DNA of 64,000 nt from Rhypophila decipiens (taxonomy: Eukaryota; Ascomycota; Sordariomycetes; Sordariales; Naviculisporaceae): contig MU858181.1 in the NCBI GenBank assembly GCA_033297075.1, positions 1-64,000 on the forward strand, given 5' to 3'. Within the stretch, counting starts at the first letter, position 1. Every line of letters begins with the position of its first letter. Below the pieces are notes generated by a model. It worked only from the letters and a program-made list of their open reading frames with translations. It had not been told where the DNA came from and made no database searches. Of this stretch, positions 44,265-58,190 are shown piece by piece. The position numbers and the translations under genes were made by a program.

Positions 44265-46817
44265 CTATGCAATCAAAACATCACAACCACCACCACCGCC
44301 ACCTAAGCCCAGACCATCCATCGTGGTATCCCCCTTACCACCTCCAACACCGGCACTACTGCTCCTACAACGAGCATAACGTCGTAGATATCCTCCAATG
44401 CCCGTGTAGTCAAACCCGTCATCGCGAATCTCACCGTTGGCCCTAGCCCGCCAGCACCGTTCCAAGAGATCCTGTATCCCGGACAATCTGTTCCCACAAG
44501 TATTACCCTGTGCAGACGCAATATTCTGCATCTGGTCTGTAGTAGGCGATATTGGCGTCAACAGCATGGCGGCAGCGGAAGTAGACTGCGTGCGGAATCG
44601 CTTTCCATTCTGTGCGTGTAACGTATTCTGTCCAAGCAAGTTCCTAATCTGGGCCTGGTGGACCGAGTCTTCTTCCACCACAGCTGCGACGACGAATAAC
44701 GGCCAGCAGAGGGCAGACTCGATCAACTCTGCACTACTCTGTTGTGCCACCTGGTGAAAGGCGTCAATTGCCCTGCCGACTTTGTGTTTGATCTCGGGCA
44801 ATTGGGGATATGCTCCGGAAACGATGACCTCGAGGAGGACTGATAATGCTGTTGCGAAGGCTTGGGTTATGAGGTGGATGTCTATATTAGTTTGGGGGTC
44901 TTTATGCTCGGTATTGGAGTGTTGGTTGTCTAGGTCCATGTTCATGTCTAGGTCTATTGCCAGTGTGAATATTCCATTCCTGGCGGCGTCGTCCTCATGT
45001 TTGGGAAGAAGCTTGTTGATTATTTCTTGGTTGCGGGATATGTTTCGTTCGAGCTCGGTCTGAATAGTGTTTGCCTTGGAAGTGAGTTCCCATAGACTTA
45101 GGAGCCCGGCTGCTCGTGTTGATCGTTTCCAGTCCCGGAGGTCGTAGACTTGGAGGAGGAGGGCAAAGACCCAGTTTTGACAGCCCGAGACGGGTTCGAG
45201 GTTGACGATGCTGTTCGAGAGTAGTGTCTTGTAGCTTTCTGCCAGGGCGGGCGAGGAGTCGTTGGTCAAGGAGGACAGAATGTCGAATCTGATGATGCAT
45301 GTTGTGAAGAATACTCGGGCGGATTCTGCCGTTGACTTCGACATATGTTGATCTTTGTCGAGGAGGGATCGGTGTTGTACCCAGGGTGTGATGAGAGACG
45401 TCCCGGCTTTGAGGTGCGCGTTCCAGTCAATCTGGGTCGGATGCAGCATCTGTGGTGAAACCTGTCAGTTGATTAAAATATATTGGATATCCGGATATCC
45501 GGGACTTTGACGTACACCTAGGTGGATAAATGAAACCAGGCAGGCCAACATGGCCACATCATCTTCTGAGTTGTGGACTCCCCCAAAGGCATTGATGTTT
45601 CGTTGCAGCTCTTGGGTCGCAATCTCATATCTCTCCATCCCGTCCCCGTCCCCAGGTCCTGATTTGTCTTCTTCCTTGGCGGCTCTGAGACCGGAATTCG
45701 GCCGCTTCGAAAAGGAGCTGCTCAGAGCCAAAGAAGCCAGAAACAATGGTCTCCATTTTGACATGAGCCATATGTAATGACCTTGGTCGAACTTGCTGCC
45801 ATTGGCTCCATGTCTGGCCGGTCCATCCCGGGAATAAGCACAGAAAGGAAACTGCCAAGGAAAGACCTTGTCGAGGTAATTGGCAAACAAGATGGCTTCC
45901 TGGATGTTGGTTATCGGGAGCATCGATATGTTGTTAGTGTTGGCAGCGGCAGAGGTCGCCGATGATGAGTTCCATGAAGTCGAGTAGTCGAGATTGGGTG
46001 GGGTCTGGATAGGGGTCGGCGTGGGGGTGATCGTCTTGATGGTCGTCTGCAGGGTCTGATGGTCCGTCGCAGTTAATATTTGGCCGTGAATCGTTGGCGG
46101 CAAGTTCAGGTCCCTCATTGTGATCCCTGCATGATTCATGGCAAGCTGTGTTGGCTCCTCTGCCGCCGAGTTGGTAGACCTTTCCGAGTCAAAGTCGGGG
46201 ATTTCGAGCTCGAAATTGTGGTCTGTCAGAAAGTCGAGATCGTGGAAGCCAGGCATCGGGGGAAAGTCTGTCAAGGAGTCGAGCGTGCTGCTCAGGCTGT
46301 CATAACTCGCAGGTGGTGAGAAGTGGCTGATATTGTGTTGAAAGCCGCTGTGGTTGTTCGAAGTGAAAATGTGACTGTTGACATTGGGTATCTGGACGTG
46401 AATAGTGCTACTAGTACCAGTAGCCATGTTGGGCAGGCTGCTCATACTATTATTTCTCGTTACTGTTGTGGAGTTTGTTTTTGAGCTGGAAGCTGTATCC
46501 GTTGCTGCTGTGGCCCCCGAGTAGTTGGCAGTCGAAGTGTTCATGTTACTCTGCTGCCGCTTTGTGGACGACTCGTGCTGGTCCCGGATCTGGTTCATCC
46601 GCCGGCTTCTCGTCACCTGGGCTACTTTCTGCTTCATTTTGGCCGCCTGAGCCTTTTGGCGGGCACCTCTATCCATCCATTCTGGCTTCTCTCCAAACCC
46701 GTGGCATTCCAGTCCCACACACATGCATTCGGTACATATGGGCCGTCTCTCGTCGCATTTCTTCTTGCGTAAACGACAGGACCAACAGCCGTTGTGGCTG
46801 CGTGTCTCAGTTGCCAT
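44265..46817 (-). CDS. Zn2Cys6 transcription factor, large
   Basis: Second binuclear-cluster regulator. Two exons, 46817-45516 and 45449-44265, with a 66-bp intron (GTACGT donor, CTGAC branch, CACAG acceptor), give 828 aa. An alternative acceptor at CTGACAG would add four residues (VSPQ). The cluster is at the very start: Cys11, 14, 21, 28, 31 and 38 (GCWSCRLRKKKC). A basic region follows, then about 200 residues of low-complexity Ser/Thr/Asn, then the fungal-specific TF region, with ILFANYLDKVFPWQFPF and, over the junction, a segment rich in Trp/His (DWNAHLKAG). The C-terminus is Gly-rich. The plan (cluster, basic segment, long Ser/Thr linker) resembles C6 factors of secondary-metabolite or developmental control, but no target can be named. 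Confidence 0.85.
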
Positions 46818-49800
46818 CTTGGGTGTACGGTTAACAAAATAATAAATTAATAATACAGATGCTCTCTCAAGACGAGAATACAGACGAGACCTGGAGGTTG
46901 GGAACCGGCACTTGATAAGAGTACAAGTTATCAGGGAGATGATCTAAGCATATTATGGGATATGGAATGGTCGGATAACGGGATAATGATTACATGTGAA
47001 CAGGGGCTCAGGCTGTATTCTTGCGCAAGGACCAAGTGTACACTAGTGTAGATCTTACATGGCAAAAGGACCAGTAAAGTCCACAGTTTTGGGTTGCGCC
47101 GTTAGGTTACATGTTCATCCATGGCGCAATAATGTACCTGAGTGCCAGACCTGTACGGATAATCCTTGTCAATACATGTGAGCAACAATGCCAAGGCTTT
47201 CTTACCTTATTTATCGAGTGACATGGCGCCACACAGCCTGCCTGAGTAAACAGAAAAGAGCTGGTACAGAGTACCTAAAGGAACTTTCCTTACCCCACTT
47301 TACCCCCTCGCCCCCTTAATCCCTCCTGTTCAGTGGGGGATTCCAGATGCTGATGGATGCAGAATCCTACTCGCTGCGACCCTGTTGATGGGAATTCCCA
47401 TCCAACGGTCCAACAAGATGGTTGCGCCAATGAAGGCCATATCTGTTATGCTCGGACAACTTAAACACGAAATCTCACCCGTCCGTTATGTTCCCAAAAT
47501 TGAGCCCAGTTCGTATTATATAATACGAATTCACGGCCAGACAACCCTACTTGCGTACCATTGTCTCATCGTCCTCAACTTTATTTGAGGCCGAGACAGC
47601 CAAACATTATGTACGGCTTGGATAGGCGGGCCATTTATTGATCCGAGAACCAAAAAGCGTCTTTGGGGCCATTATACCTTGGTGCCAGAGGCATCTGCAC
47701 CGTGGAGTGTATCTCATGAATTCCCACTACATTTGACGGCTTGAGTCTGTAACATCAATCTCTATCAGAGAATGAAGTCTTGACGGAATGCATAACGCGT
47801 CCCTGTGGAAAATGAAAGATAAAGCTATTCGTATCTCGTTAACGTAACTGGCCGCTACATATGCGGACAAGTCGGGGAATAGTTTCCGTCCTCGCAACCG
47901 CAAGACTGATAATCCGGTTCAGACACCCGTCTCACATCACTTCCTCACCGCACGGACATGGAAGACGGATGCTGTTATGGGTATCTTACTCGACGGTCAT
48001 CGGCGCCTTACACGTGTAAATAGACTCCGGTCCCGTTCGGATCATGATTCGGGCCATAATCGACTAGTAAAAAGTGTCTTTGGGAATACCGTAACCGCAC
48101 CAACGCTATGCAAGTGTTCGACGGGGGCACAGAGTCATCAGATACCCTAACCCAACATCACCTCAGCGCGGATTAGAAAATGTGTGGACGTGACAAAACA
48201 GGTACCGAGCATCATAACCATGGTTCACTCCATACTAGTAGCCATCCCTGACTTGTGGGTCTTTGATCCGTTCTGGAAACATAGAGTGCATGTTATCGAC
48301 ATCACTCGCCTATTGTGCGAGCATCCTAGTTTGGTCCTTGTCATCGCATCCCAAGACTAGGAACCCGAGAAACCTAGTAAACGCTTTTGCGAACGAAACC
48401 TCACAAACTACTCAAAGTCGCACCCCAGGATGGAAGAAGATGTAGCGAGCGGTGGTCCGGTCCGATCTATGGATAAGCTTTCTTGTCTTGAGCTGATCTC
48501 CTGCCAAGGACGGATCCTTCTGGCCGCGCCCGTTCTTTGTCTTAGCTGACAGATTGGGTCTTTGACCCTAGTATAACAGGCTGTATATTAGCTGCAGGTA
48601 ATCCTCTTATTCACCGGCTAACCAAGACCTAACAAAAACAACTCGCCCATTTCCGTTGCGAATACGGATATGTCCAGCCAGTGTTGGTGAGGCACATAGT
48701 GTACAATACAACGCTGACAATGGAGCAGAAATGAGCAAACAGTGGCATGATTGGCGTGAAAAAGACAGGCCAAGGCGGCAGCAGGCCTCCATTAGGAATC
48801 AGAAGTCTGTTCTGATACTGCAGTTTTGACACTGCAACCTGAGTTCCAAGAAAACCAAAAGGGGAGTCGTATACAGGATACGTCCTCACCTTATCAAGTT
48901 ATCCTCACCAGCTTGTGCCGCTTTTTGAAGATTGGGTAAAAAAACACAAACTGAATGTAGTGGTCTACATTAGATATCCCTTTTTGGTACCATCCTAGGT
49001 GCTGGACATATCATTATCGCCGACCACAACAGATTGGAAGATCAATAATCAGAAATAAAAGCGGGGCAAAGACGAGACATGTAAGTGAGATTGGTATCAC
49101 AGATTCGGAGATAGGACGTTATCAAGTTCGCCACCTGCATATGCTGGACCGCAAGGAGTGGGTGATTGATCCCACAGCCTATCTAGGACGCCACAAGGCG
49201 GGTAGAACCGTGGCACATGAATATCCTGAGGAAAGGTGTGTACACAGTCTGAGGTATAGTTGAGTTTGGCAGGTCAATCCAAGGGAGCTCTGTATCCGTA
49301 GACTCAAGCACAGTAGCGTAGAGTCAGGTAGCGAGATCAAGATCAAGATCGCCCGCTGCACGCCACGCCAAGTATCAGTTATTCTTGAGTGCAAGGCATA
49401 TCGAGTTAGCGTGGCAGTTCCTGTATGCATGTTAGATTGTAACAATGGTAAAAGCCAGTGTCAACCAATAATACCACCCACAGGTGCCAAAAAAACATCA
49501 CGTTTCACCCCAACAGTCATTATAGTAAATTCCACAGATATGTCAAGATAGCCATATCCCGCTTTCACCTAGGTGACGGCACTGCCTGCCGCTTCCCTCC
49601 TGGCCAAAACAGCACTGTGCCACCAGACTTACGTCCGCGAGTTCCCCATGAATCAGGGAACGGACAAGCTCGGCTTTCTTCCCGCCCCTGTTTGTGATAA
49701 GGAAGACACTCGATCCATGGTTCAGTCCACGGCACGGGGCATCCAAAGTGCCTGTCGGAGATAGAATGAACGATAATACGGCATGGGTATATGCCTCTTT

Positions 49801-52800
49801 TCTATTCGCTGGTCTGCCAAACAGTCAAAATGCAAGCAAGTGCCGATCTTTGCCCAAAATGGTCATCAAGACAAAAATAAGAGGGTGGGGGGACATAGGT
49901 TGCCCTCACGCCAAGACTCACAGTGCCACGCTGCCAAACACCAACTTCGACAACCCGTTCCAGACTACCTACCTAGCACCCATTGGACGTGCAAATAAAC
50001 TCAATCCTCTCCAGAGAGACGGAGCGGGAGCTTTACCTAGTTTCATCAAGATCTGCATAGCCAAAATAGGGGTCGACCGTGGCGTACCGTTCACGGTTCA
50101 ACAGTTTCACAGCTAGGCCCTTGCTGAGAAACACTCTAACTGCATAAGAAAGAAAGTAATAGACAGGAACCTGTAGTACACAGCTCTCGGCCATAATTGG
50201 TGGCTGCCGAAGAGCCTGGCACAAATGGGATTCAACAATATGCAAATGTTCGGAAGTCCCATACTTTCTTCATCCTATTCCAACCTTTGATCACCGCCGC
50301 CCGCTCGTACCGCTGCCGCACATGATGACATCGTGGGAAGGGCTCATATTCTTATTTGCCAATTGAAACCGTGTCTGTATTACCATCCATGGGAAGCCTC
50401 CCAGACGCCACGAACATCATTCAATCCTGATTTGAATCACGAAGGTGCTATGCAGTTCGTTACGATATTGCCATCAAACGGCTTTGGAATCATGGCTCTT
50501 GGACACCAACAATCGAGCCTCAACATTGGACTCTTTAACACTTGGTGGTAAGCACACATTATCATTATCGTTGCGGGGCGCAAAATAGTCCGAGAAAAGT
50601 CCCCGAAACATGATGCAGGTCTTGCCTAGGCAGTTCCGTAAGAAGATAACCTATGTTGTACTCGGTGCTCGGTGAGTCGCGGCCGAGCCTCATCTCGCTC
50701 ACTTGACCTTTCACCTAGAATCAGCTCATTGACCCTGGCGACCCCGAATATCGGTACCCGGATAGGACCCTGAAAATGAAAAACATCCGACAAGTCATCG
50801 CCTGGGCGATTACTCTATCACCCGGGTAGACTCACAATTTCAGATCAAATAGAAAGAACAGTGCATTCTATTATTGTCACGAACCATCCTAAGATAATCG
50901 GTAAGATGACTTCAAATAATCTGTGAGTGGGACTGCACTTCCAGTTCAACGGAGTGCTTATAGCTAGCAAGGTATTTCCGCGGTGATAATATCAAAGCTC
51001 AAATCAAGATTATCCCCGGAGAACTTTCTTGCACAGTTCGTCGTATCTCATCATCCGATACGCACCTCACGTCAGCTCAAACCCAGACTGCATTTGGCTC
51101 ACATAGCTAAGCTTTCTTTTTTTTCATGCTGATACTCATATTAGAAGAGATCATCATGGGATATAAAGGAAGGCACGGATAGTTCTGATCTTGTGTTACC
51201 ACATCTCGCCAAGACCTGCTCAGTTCGTACAGGAACGCCATCGACATCATTGTTAAGAAAGAAATACATTGCGCTCCCATAAGCAGACGGGTACCTTATT
51301 TACCTAGCTTACCGGTACTGACACACTGGCGGTGAGTTTCGGATCTCCACCCGACAAGTTGCACAGCATGATTACACATTACACACAGGCAGGCCCGGAT
51401 CACACAGACGGAGCAAGCTCGGCGGGTGGATTTCTTATCTTTCCTGTTCTGTCCAAAGGCCGGGCACTGAGCCAGACTTTGGTGCAATATCAAAGTGCCC
51501 GACAGGGAATTTATATGCTTGGTCTATCTAGTGAGTCACTCAAGTACATTGGATGTGCCAGTCAAGCGGCTTCGGGACTCGTTTCATCCATTGTGCCGAA
51601 CGGAGCTGGTCCCAGCATAAGCAGCAGATAGAGTAATGGACACATGCTATCCAGCCCTAAGAACAAGGTCTGAAATCTTTTGTCCAGGATTGAACCCGTT
51701 GACACAACACTCCGTATACCGCAGGGTCCAGCCTACTGCCGAGATCTAGACCGTACAAGTGGGTACGGTGGTCAGAGATATCTGCTCACTACCGTACCTG
51801 CCTGCCACTCCAAGACAAACACTACGTAGTCTGGGTACCTTTGCCAATCCTTCGACTCCTTCCTCTCACCTCAGATTTTCGGAAGTGAACACTAACGCCG
51901 CCGCCGCGGGACCGGTAGATCCCGTCGCCCTCTATGTCCATCTTATATCCAGTCCTGACCGGTCAGCCAGCTAGCTGGGAGTGTACGCACTGCACCGAGG
52001 CCTTGTGTTCTCTGAGACTTCTGGAAGCTGACCGGATACGACTATACCGTTACAGTATGTGTCTCCACTTTCAATGATGACGAACTAAATGAATTGCGTG
52101 CTAGCAGTTATGCTTGGGACCATGTTCGGGTGGTATTCAAGTAGTAAGGGTAAGGCTTACTAATACACATCTTCCATTGCTGACCATACAAGCAACACCC
52201 AAGCAAGAAGACATCGGGGACATTTACAGGTGCGGAGAATCCCGTAACTCGATTCCCTATCCTGCTGCCAGGTCGGTTCATCTACCGGTCCCCTGGACAT
52301 GATTGGCCACTGCACTGTGAACATACCTGATATGTCTTTGAGGGCAGACTCAGACTCGGAGGAACTCTCATGTAAAGCTGACTCCGAGGACCTGGTTTCT
52401 TTGCATGCGTAGATGCACTCACGTCAAGGTAGGTAGCAGCAGCGAGACCGTATCATTGAATACGACGCCCCCGATAAGAGTTGACAGTGTATTCAAGCGT
52501 TGGATATAGGTCCAAGTACTGAGTTCCATGCAGTGAACTGTATCGTGTGGGGGAGGAGGTGGGGGCACAGGCCAATGTGCAGTGTGTTGATACCCGTGGT
52601 GGTGTACTGGTATGGGAATACCGTACTACGGTGTACCTAAGCTAGGACAAGTATACTCTTCGGCCTCGGGTGGAGACTCGCAAGCCTAACAGAAATGGGA
52701 TCATGTCGACGGCTCTTCGCAAGGGTTGTTCACGCATCGTGATGCAACATGTCGTATAATTTCTGGCTTCAATATGCTGACTGTGATGGAAGCTTAAACT

Positions 52801-55800
52801 GAGAGCCAGATAGCCAGGCGTTTATTGCCTCGATATCTCATTTACTGCATTTACCTGTACAACCATCTAGCAAATTTCCACGGAATTACCCGGACGATCC
52901 CCGATGACCAACATTCAACCCTTAGCCATGGCAAGCAACAACTGAAAGGTTCAGCTGCATATTGATTATCAAAGAGAGAAGCCAGAACGCCACGTTCCAG
53001 GAAAATAAACGCTCAGTTTTGTGCTACTATCCAGCCTCAAAAAAGCCTCTTGGTCAAGAGGTTGAATGCCAAGAAACGGCGAATGAAACACCAAGTCGTA
53101 TCCCACGTGCGCGAAGTGTGGGCGTGCTTCATTGCCACTGACGTGCATCATGATGGGCAAGCTCGTGTCAATACTCAAGTACGGATAGGTCGTTTGAGTG
53201 GTGCGGAAGCAGACTGCTGGTCTTGATACTTGGCATCGATCATGATCGTGACGACAGTGGACTAATCAGTCCCCTATCCGTCCCTCCTTACTCTGCCTCT
53301 ACTCGTTATCGCAGATGTCTGATAATGCCCCTCCTTCCCGCGTCTACCAAGACAGGAAGGTCCCGACCAGCTAATTGGGTCTAACCATCGATAGAACCAT
53401 GGGGACGCAGGCGGGTACTCCCTAGTGTCCCCGTCTATCAACGAAGAAAGCGCCTAGCCTAGTAGATCTATCTCTACGAAACCTTATTCTGCACGCCGAT
53501 TCAAGCCCTAAACTCACTTCCCGTCGTTGCAGGAGCAGATATTCAGAGCGCAAAGACATATGCATATGTAGATCCAGGTTTTAGTGATTCAAAGGGCCAA
53601 TCAGATTGACATGGTGACATTAGTGAACGTCTATCCCACTCTTCCCCCACACCATGCTTCTAGAAGTAGCCTGAAGAAGAGCTCAAGATAAAGACAAAGA
53701 TGGTGTACTGTGCTCTGATGTTGTGAACGATAATACGAGAGGATCGTGATTATGTGTTGAGATGCACTGAGCCATCCTCTTCATCATGATCAGGTCGAGA
53801 TATGGATCACAACACATGCAGCTCCAATAATTCCTGGAATGGAGAAGATCTTCCTCTCGCCAAGGGGCTCCTGTTCGATGGTCTGAATCTTGAGTCTATC
53901 ATAAGTGATAAACTTGTACTTGGCACCTCCAGACCTTAACCACATGCACTATCCGTATCCTAAAACACACGCAGAGCACGTATCAATGAACGACTCGGCC
54001 TCAAACGTAGTTAATTCTTCGCTAGCGTCCGGAAATACGACATGGAGATAAGGAATCTTGAATCCTAGCAGTGCCTAGCGGTAGATCAAGCTCCTGGAGG
54101 GGGAATAGCGTGGGGGAGATCTTCAAACTTGCCACGACACTAAATTGCGCCACAACGGGCGCCAAACTGAGACCAAGGATCTTGCAAAAAGTTTATCTCA
54201 ACCCACCCAGAGCCACCTTGTCGGAGGGAAAGATTATGCATCATACCAAAGCGAGACTGACTTATACCGGTTTCCAACCCTTGGCGCGGGGTGATACAAC
54301 TTCGAGGAAACTCTTGATATGATGTAGGGGAGATGGTACACATTCTCTGTGGAGAATTAAACACTCATTAGCCTCGGCTTTAAACGCACTGGGAGAAAAA
54401 GCCGCCATAATCACCATACCACTAGTAGCAGTTCTGTCTTGGTGTCCCGGCCACGATCTTATCTTCCTACTTACCCCTGAGGCGCCGCCCAGCTTTCGAT
54501 AACTCCAAATCTATCTCCAATCATTCATCTCATCCAGACCTCGGTTCTGACAAGAGATCCTGAGATCTCTTCTTCTCATGCAGCTAGTCTGGACCAGACC
54601 AGCCATCCCCTCCCCTCCACTGTCCAGACGCACCCACCCCATGGCTGAAATTCGTCCAACTTATCGCAAATATTTCAAAACAGGAAGGATTACACGACGC
54701 TAGTGGACAACTAGCGACGGGGGGGAATGAGGCTAATGTACAACATCTTTTTAGTTCAGACGGGACAAGAAGGAGAGCCAGCTTGGCAAGCACGCCATTT
54801 TCACTTTCAACCTGGCAGTTGGCAAGCCACAATCGGCGCGGGTATCGGGAAGGGTGCTGGCGCTAGTTGGCCGCATGATGGCCCGGGCCGCTGCGGCCCT
54901 CTCAAACATTAGCTTTCTTGTCCCTTACTAAGTGTATGTGCCTAGGATACTAGTGAACGTAGGTTTAGGAGTTGGTGTTATCTACATTCATCTACCTGAC
55001 CCCCACTGTCCACTGGAATATAAAGGAGTAGAAATAACTAACACGGAAGAACGGCCGGCTCCGCGAAGACGAGATTCTGTATCGCAACCCGCGTTGCGGC
55101 TTCTCATTTTCGGCACGCTATCTCCTGACAGAGGCCGGCTAGCCACGACATCATGGTGATGGTATCCGGTTCCCCATGACTAGATGACTGCAAAAGCAAT
55201 GAGCCAAGCAGATTAGGAGCGAGACAGGCAGGTAAAGAAGGAGTGTGAAGCATCTGGCCACCTGGCGTGTGTTATCATTGTGATTCATTGTAACCAATGG
55301 CATGAGCTGTTGTGGATCATGGTACTCCTTTGGTGGTTTGATTCGTTTCTTGCTGCCTGTGGGTTTGCAAACTGTTCAAAGGAGTTGAGAGTTTTCGCAC
55401 TCGAACTATCCGTCGTATTCACAGTTGTCCATCCGTTGTCAGTGGGCGTTTATGCGGTATTCGATAAGGTACCTACGTACGAATTGCCATATATTAACCC
55501 TTTGCGGAAGTCAATCTTGTAATACTTGTCGTAATGGACGCAAAGTAACCTCATTTGTATCACGGAGTGGAACCCAAATTGTTTAAAGGCACCAGGAAAG
55601 GAAACTCAGTCGGCCGTCGCCGGTCAGTGACGAGCCAGCGCAGAAGTCAGCATGATGTGCTCGTCCGTTGTCGGGTCAGAAATTCATATTAACTCATCTA
55701 GACTTGGCTTATCCACAATGGAACTGAGTACAACATCAGGGATTGTCTGGACCTTTGGTCTGTCCCCATAGAATGTTTGCGGCGGCACCATACACGTAAA

Positions 55801-56148
55801 AAGACAAAGCAGGGTACTTTTGGACGCCTTCTTAGTCCCATACTTTGTATGGTATAACTAGTCTTCGATGCCTAATGTGGACCAAAAACGTGTGTAAAAG
55901 AGATGCCTCTGAAGTTTAGAGAGTGACCTTTAAGTTGTGATACTCGTTGCGACGTGATTCCATTTCTTTGACCCTTTCAAGCTCGTTCCAGGCAGATTCG
56001 AAATTTAACCATCTCAGCTTCTAAATACATCGGCAGGAATTCCTTCGACAGTAGTAGTATGATCGTAAATGATGATAGGGAAAATCTCAAGTATTCCCAG
56101 CAACACACACCTCATATAGAACTCAAACTGTCCTTTCCAGTAATGAAA
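46818..56148. other. 9.3-kb gene desert
   Basis: I see no supportable gene here. Frames are all below about 140 codons, on both strands, and none shows a domain, signal or conserved motif. Composition is near 45-48% GC by eye, slightly lower than the genic parts but not the strong AT bias of heavily RIP-mutated repeats. No long direct or inverted repeat stood out. It could hold non-coding RNA, regulatory sequence or decayed genes. Confidence 0.5.
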
Positions 56149-56595
56149 TTAAGGAAGATTTGGTACAATTGTCGGGAAGACTTCCAAGTCCGTGAGAGTT
56201 GTCGCTGGGGGCTCAGGATCGGGTATGACCGTAGGAAAGATTTCCAAGTCAGTGACCGTCTCTGTGCTGGCGGTGCTGGTGCTACTACTTGCGGAACTGG
56301 TTGTCGATTTGGTGCTCAATCCCTCTCCACATCGTCTCCAGGTGAAAGTTATAGCACCGGATTCGCGGAAGATCATGCCGAATGGAACATGTTTCTGGGT
56401 CGTGGTGGGCTTTGTGCTGCTGGCGGAACAAGCGCTTGATGGGGTCCCCGAAGTGAACATTATCGCCGCTGTCCCAGAGCTTGACCATGTCGTGGATGAA
56501 GATTGAGTTGTGTTTTGGACATGGATGCATGTTGCCGGTGCGTAAAGAGAGAATATAGCCGCCAACAAGGCAACTTTAATGGATTGGTTTGGCAT
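56149..56595 (-). CDS. probable small secreted Ser/Thr-rich protein
   Basis: A 148-aa frame (start at the second of two adjacent ATGs). The first 20 or so residues form a classical signal peptide: MPNQSIK, a hydrophobic core VALLAAIFSLYA and a PATC end. The mature part is rich in Ser and Thr (SSSTTWSSS, TTSSASSSTSTAS), with Asn-linked sites and a few Cys. The C-terminus has two 16-residue repeats of the form T-(V/L)-TDLE-(I/V)-FPT-hydrophobic-P. The DNA of the repeats differs mostly at third positions or by conservative changes, which favours real coding. Family not recognised; a cell-wall or effector-like role is a guess. Confidence 0.5.
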   Translation of the reverse strand: MPNQSIKVALLAAIFSLYAPATCIHVQNTTQSSSTTWSSSGTAAIMFTSGTPSSACSASSTKPTTTQKHVPFGMIFRESGAITFTWRRCGEGLSTKSTTSSASSSTSTASTETVTDLEIFPTVIPDPEPPATTLTDLEVFPTIVPNLP

Positions 56596-57654
56596 CATGT
56601 TTGCTGTCCTCTGACTGACGGTCTTCACTTGCTATGGTAAGACTGAAGGAACAATGAACAAAGTTAAAAATGACAGCCAAGATACACCATGGAGTTATGA
56701 AGCAATTGAAGGCTTCCTGCCCACCGGGGCGGATCAAGAAAGTCGCCCTCACGGGTATTCTCTACACGGGTTTGGATATTCAGAGAAGGTGGCTAAAAAT
56801 AGTTCGCCTATATCCAGTGCGGCTCTCACAGGCCCGGATATAGCGGTTTAATATCGGTAGCCCTGCTTAGATCCGGAGTCAATCACTATGGAATTGATGA
56901 ATTGCCTGTTCGGGCTGGACGTCTCGGAAGGTGATCCCTGATATACCATTACCGGACGTTGCAAACGTTTGCCCGGGGACTTTCGACGGGCCCGAGCAAG
57001 AAAACTGGTAAGTACTGGCCCGGCTGGCCGTGACAACTGTGATAAGCAATTGGGCCTAAATCCTTCGACGTCGATGATCGTCACAAAACAGAGGAAGGAT
57101 CGCGGCTTTATAGTGGAACTTTCACCATTTACATGATGAGATGTTTTGCAATTGGAGAGGCAAACAGATCGTTCATGGAAAAGGAAATAGAGAACGGATG
57201 GATCAAGGAAGTCCGCGAATACAAGTTTGGCGAGCTTCGGTGGACATTGGGGAGCAAAATTGAGAACCCGATCTGTCGGTTGTCGAGATGTCGGATGGTG
57301 CAGGAAGAAAAAGCTCAGAAATTCTGGAATCTGAGGGGGGGGGTTTATACGAACTCAAAAAAATGGGGCTGCCATTGAAGAGGGATGAAGCTCCACTTCC
57401 CGTCGCGTTGATATCAAGACGGAAGGCGTGAGGCAAGACAAGGACGCGGGAGTCGGTGAAGTCCCGCCCGGTTGCCGGGCCCGCTTGACCTCCCCGGGCC
57501 GGATTCCCTTCTTGAGCCATAAACTCCATCCAGACGTCCGACGGCTGTCCCGCCATATGCTCCTGCCGTTCCGTGAACCTCCTGCCGAGGAGTCCTACCC
57601 CATGAAGCAGCTACCAGACACTCAACCCGAGGGGCCGGCAAGCAACAGCGACCC
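56596..57654. other. intergenic, no gene seen
   Basis: Promoter side of the secreted-protein gene, then sequence up to the permease relic. A frame from 57428 leads into the relic but its first 75 residues are not permease-like. Confidence 0.5.
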
Positions 57655-58190
57655 CACCGTTGGAGCTCAGTACCAATGGTCTGCCCGGTTCGCCAGCAGA
57701 TATCCCGAGTTCTGGGGCTTTATGAAGGGCTGGGTCACTGTGTTCTCCTGGATCGTGGATGTCGGCGTCGGTCTCGCCGTCTTGTTCAACATGATATCCA
57801 GCCTGATCATCTTCAACGACGAGTCTTACGAGCCGACGGGGTGGAATACGACGTTGTATATGCTGGCTTTTGTGGCGGGGCCGCTCATGTATGATTTGTT
57901 TACGAGGAAGACGCTCAACATCCTCGGAAACATTAGCGGAGTGTGCCATGTAGGTAGTCTTCTCTATCGTCTCCATCGCTGTGCTGGCTACGCTCGCGGA
58001 GCACAGCAATCCCGACCTCGTCTTCAGAACTCCTATCACGGATGTGAGTGGGTGGACGAACCCGGGCATCGCATGGTATCTGGGACTGCTGACCATGGTC
58101 TTTCCCATCAGTGGCTCTGATGGGGTCCTGCATATGGGCAGGTTGAGCCCAGTCCCAAGAGGCCGAGATCAGAGGTGTCAAAATAAATCC
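57655..58190 (+). pseudogene. relic of an amino-acid/choline permease (APC superfamily)
   Basis: From 57655 the frame reads PTVGAQYQWSARFASRYPEF, then WGFMKGWVTVFSW and several helices, as in fungal choline/GABA-type permeases from the end of helix 2. Helices 1-2 are missing. At about 57950 the frame shifts: CATGTAGGTAGTC looks like a 4-bp GTAG duplication. The match continues in the next frame with VFSIVSIAVLATLAEHSNPD and WYLGLLTMVFPISGSDGVLHM, then decays within 60 bases by another shift. A full-length protein would need about 520 residues; only helices 3 to about 6 remain. I judge it a dead fragment. Confidence 0.75.

Noticed and set aside
57428..57654. Upstream part of the frame leading into the permease relic
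   Set aside because: It is not similar to permease helices 1-2 and seems to be unrelated DNA fused by chance to the relic frame.
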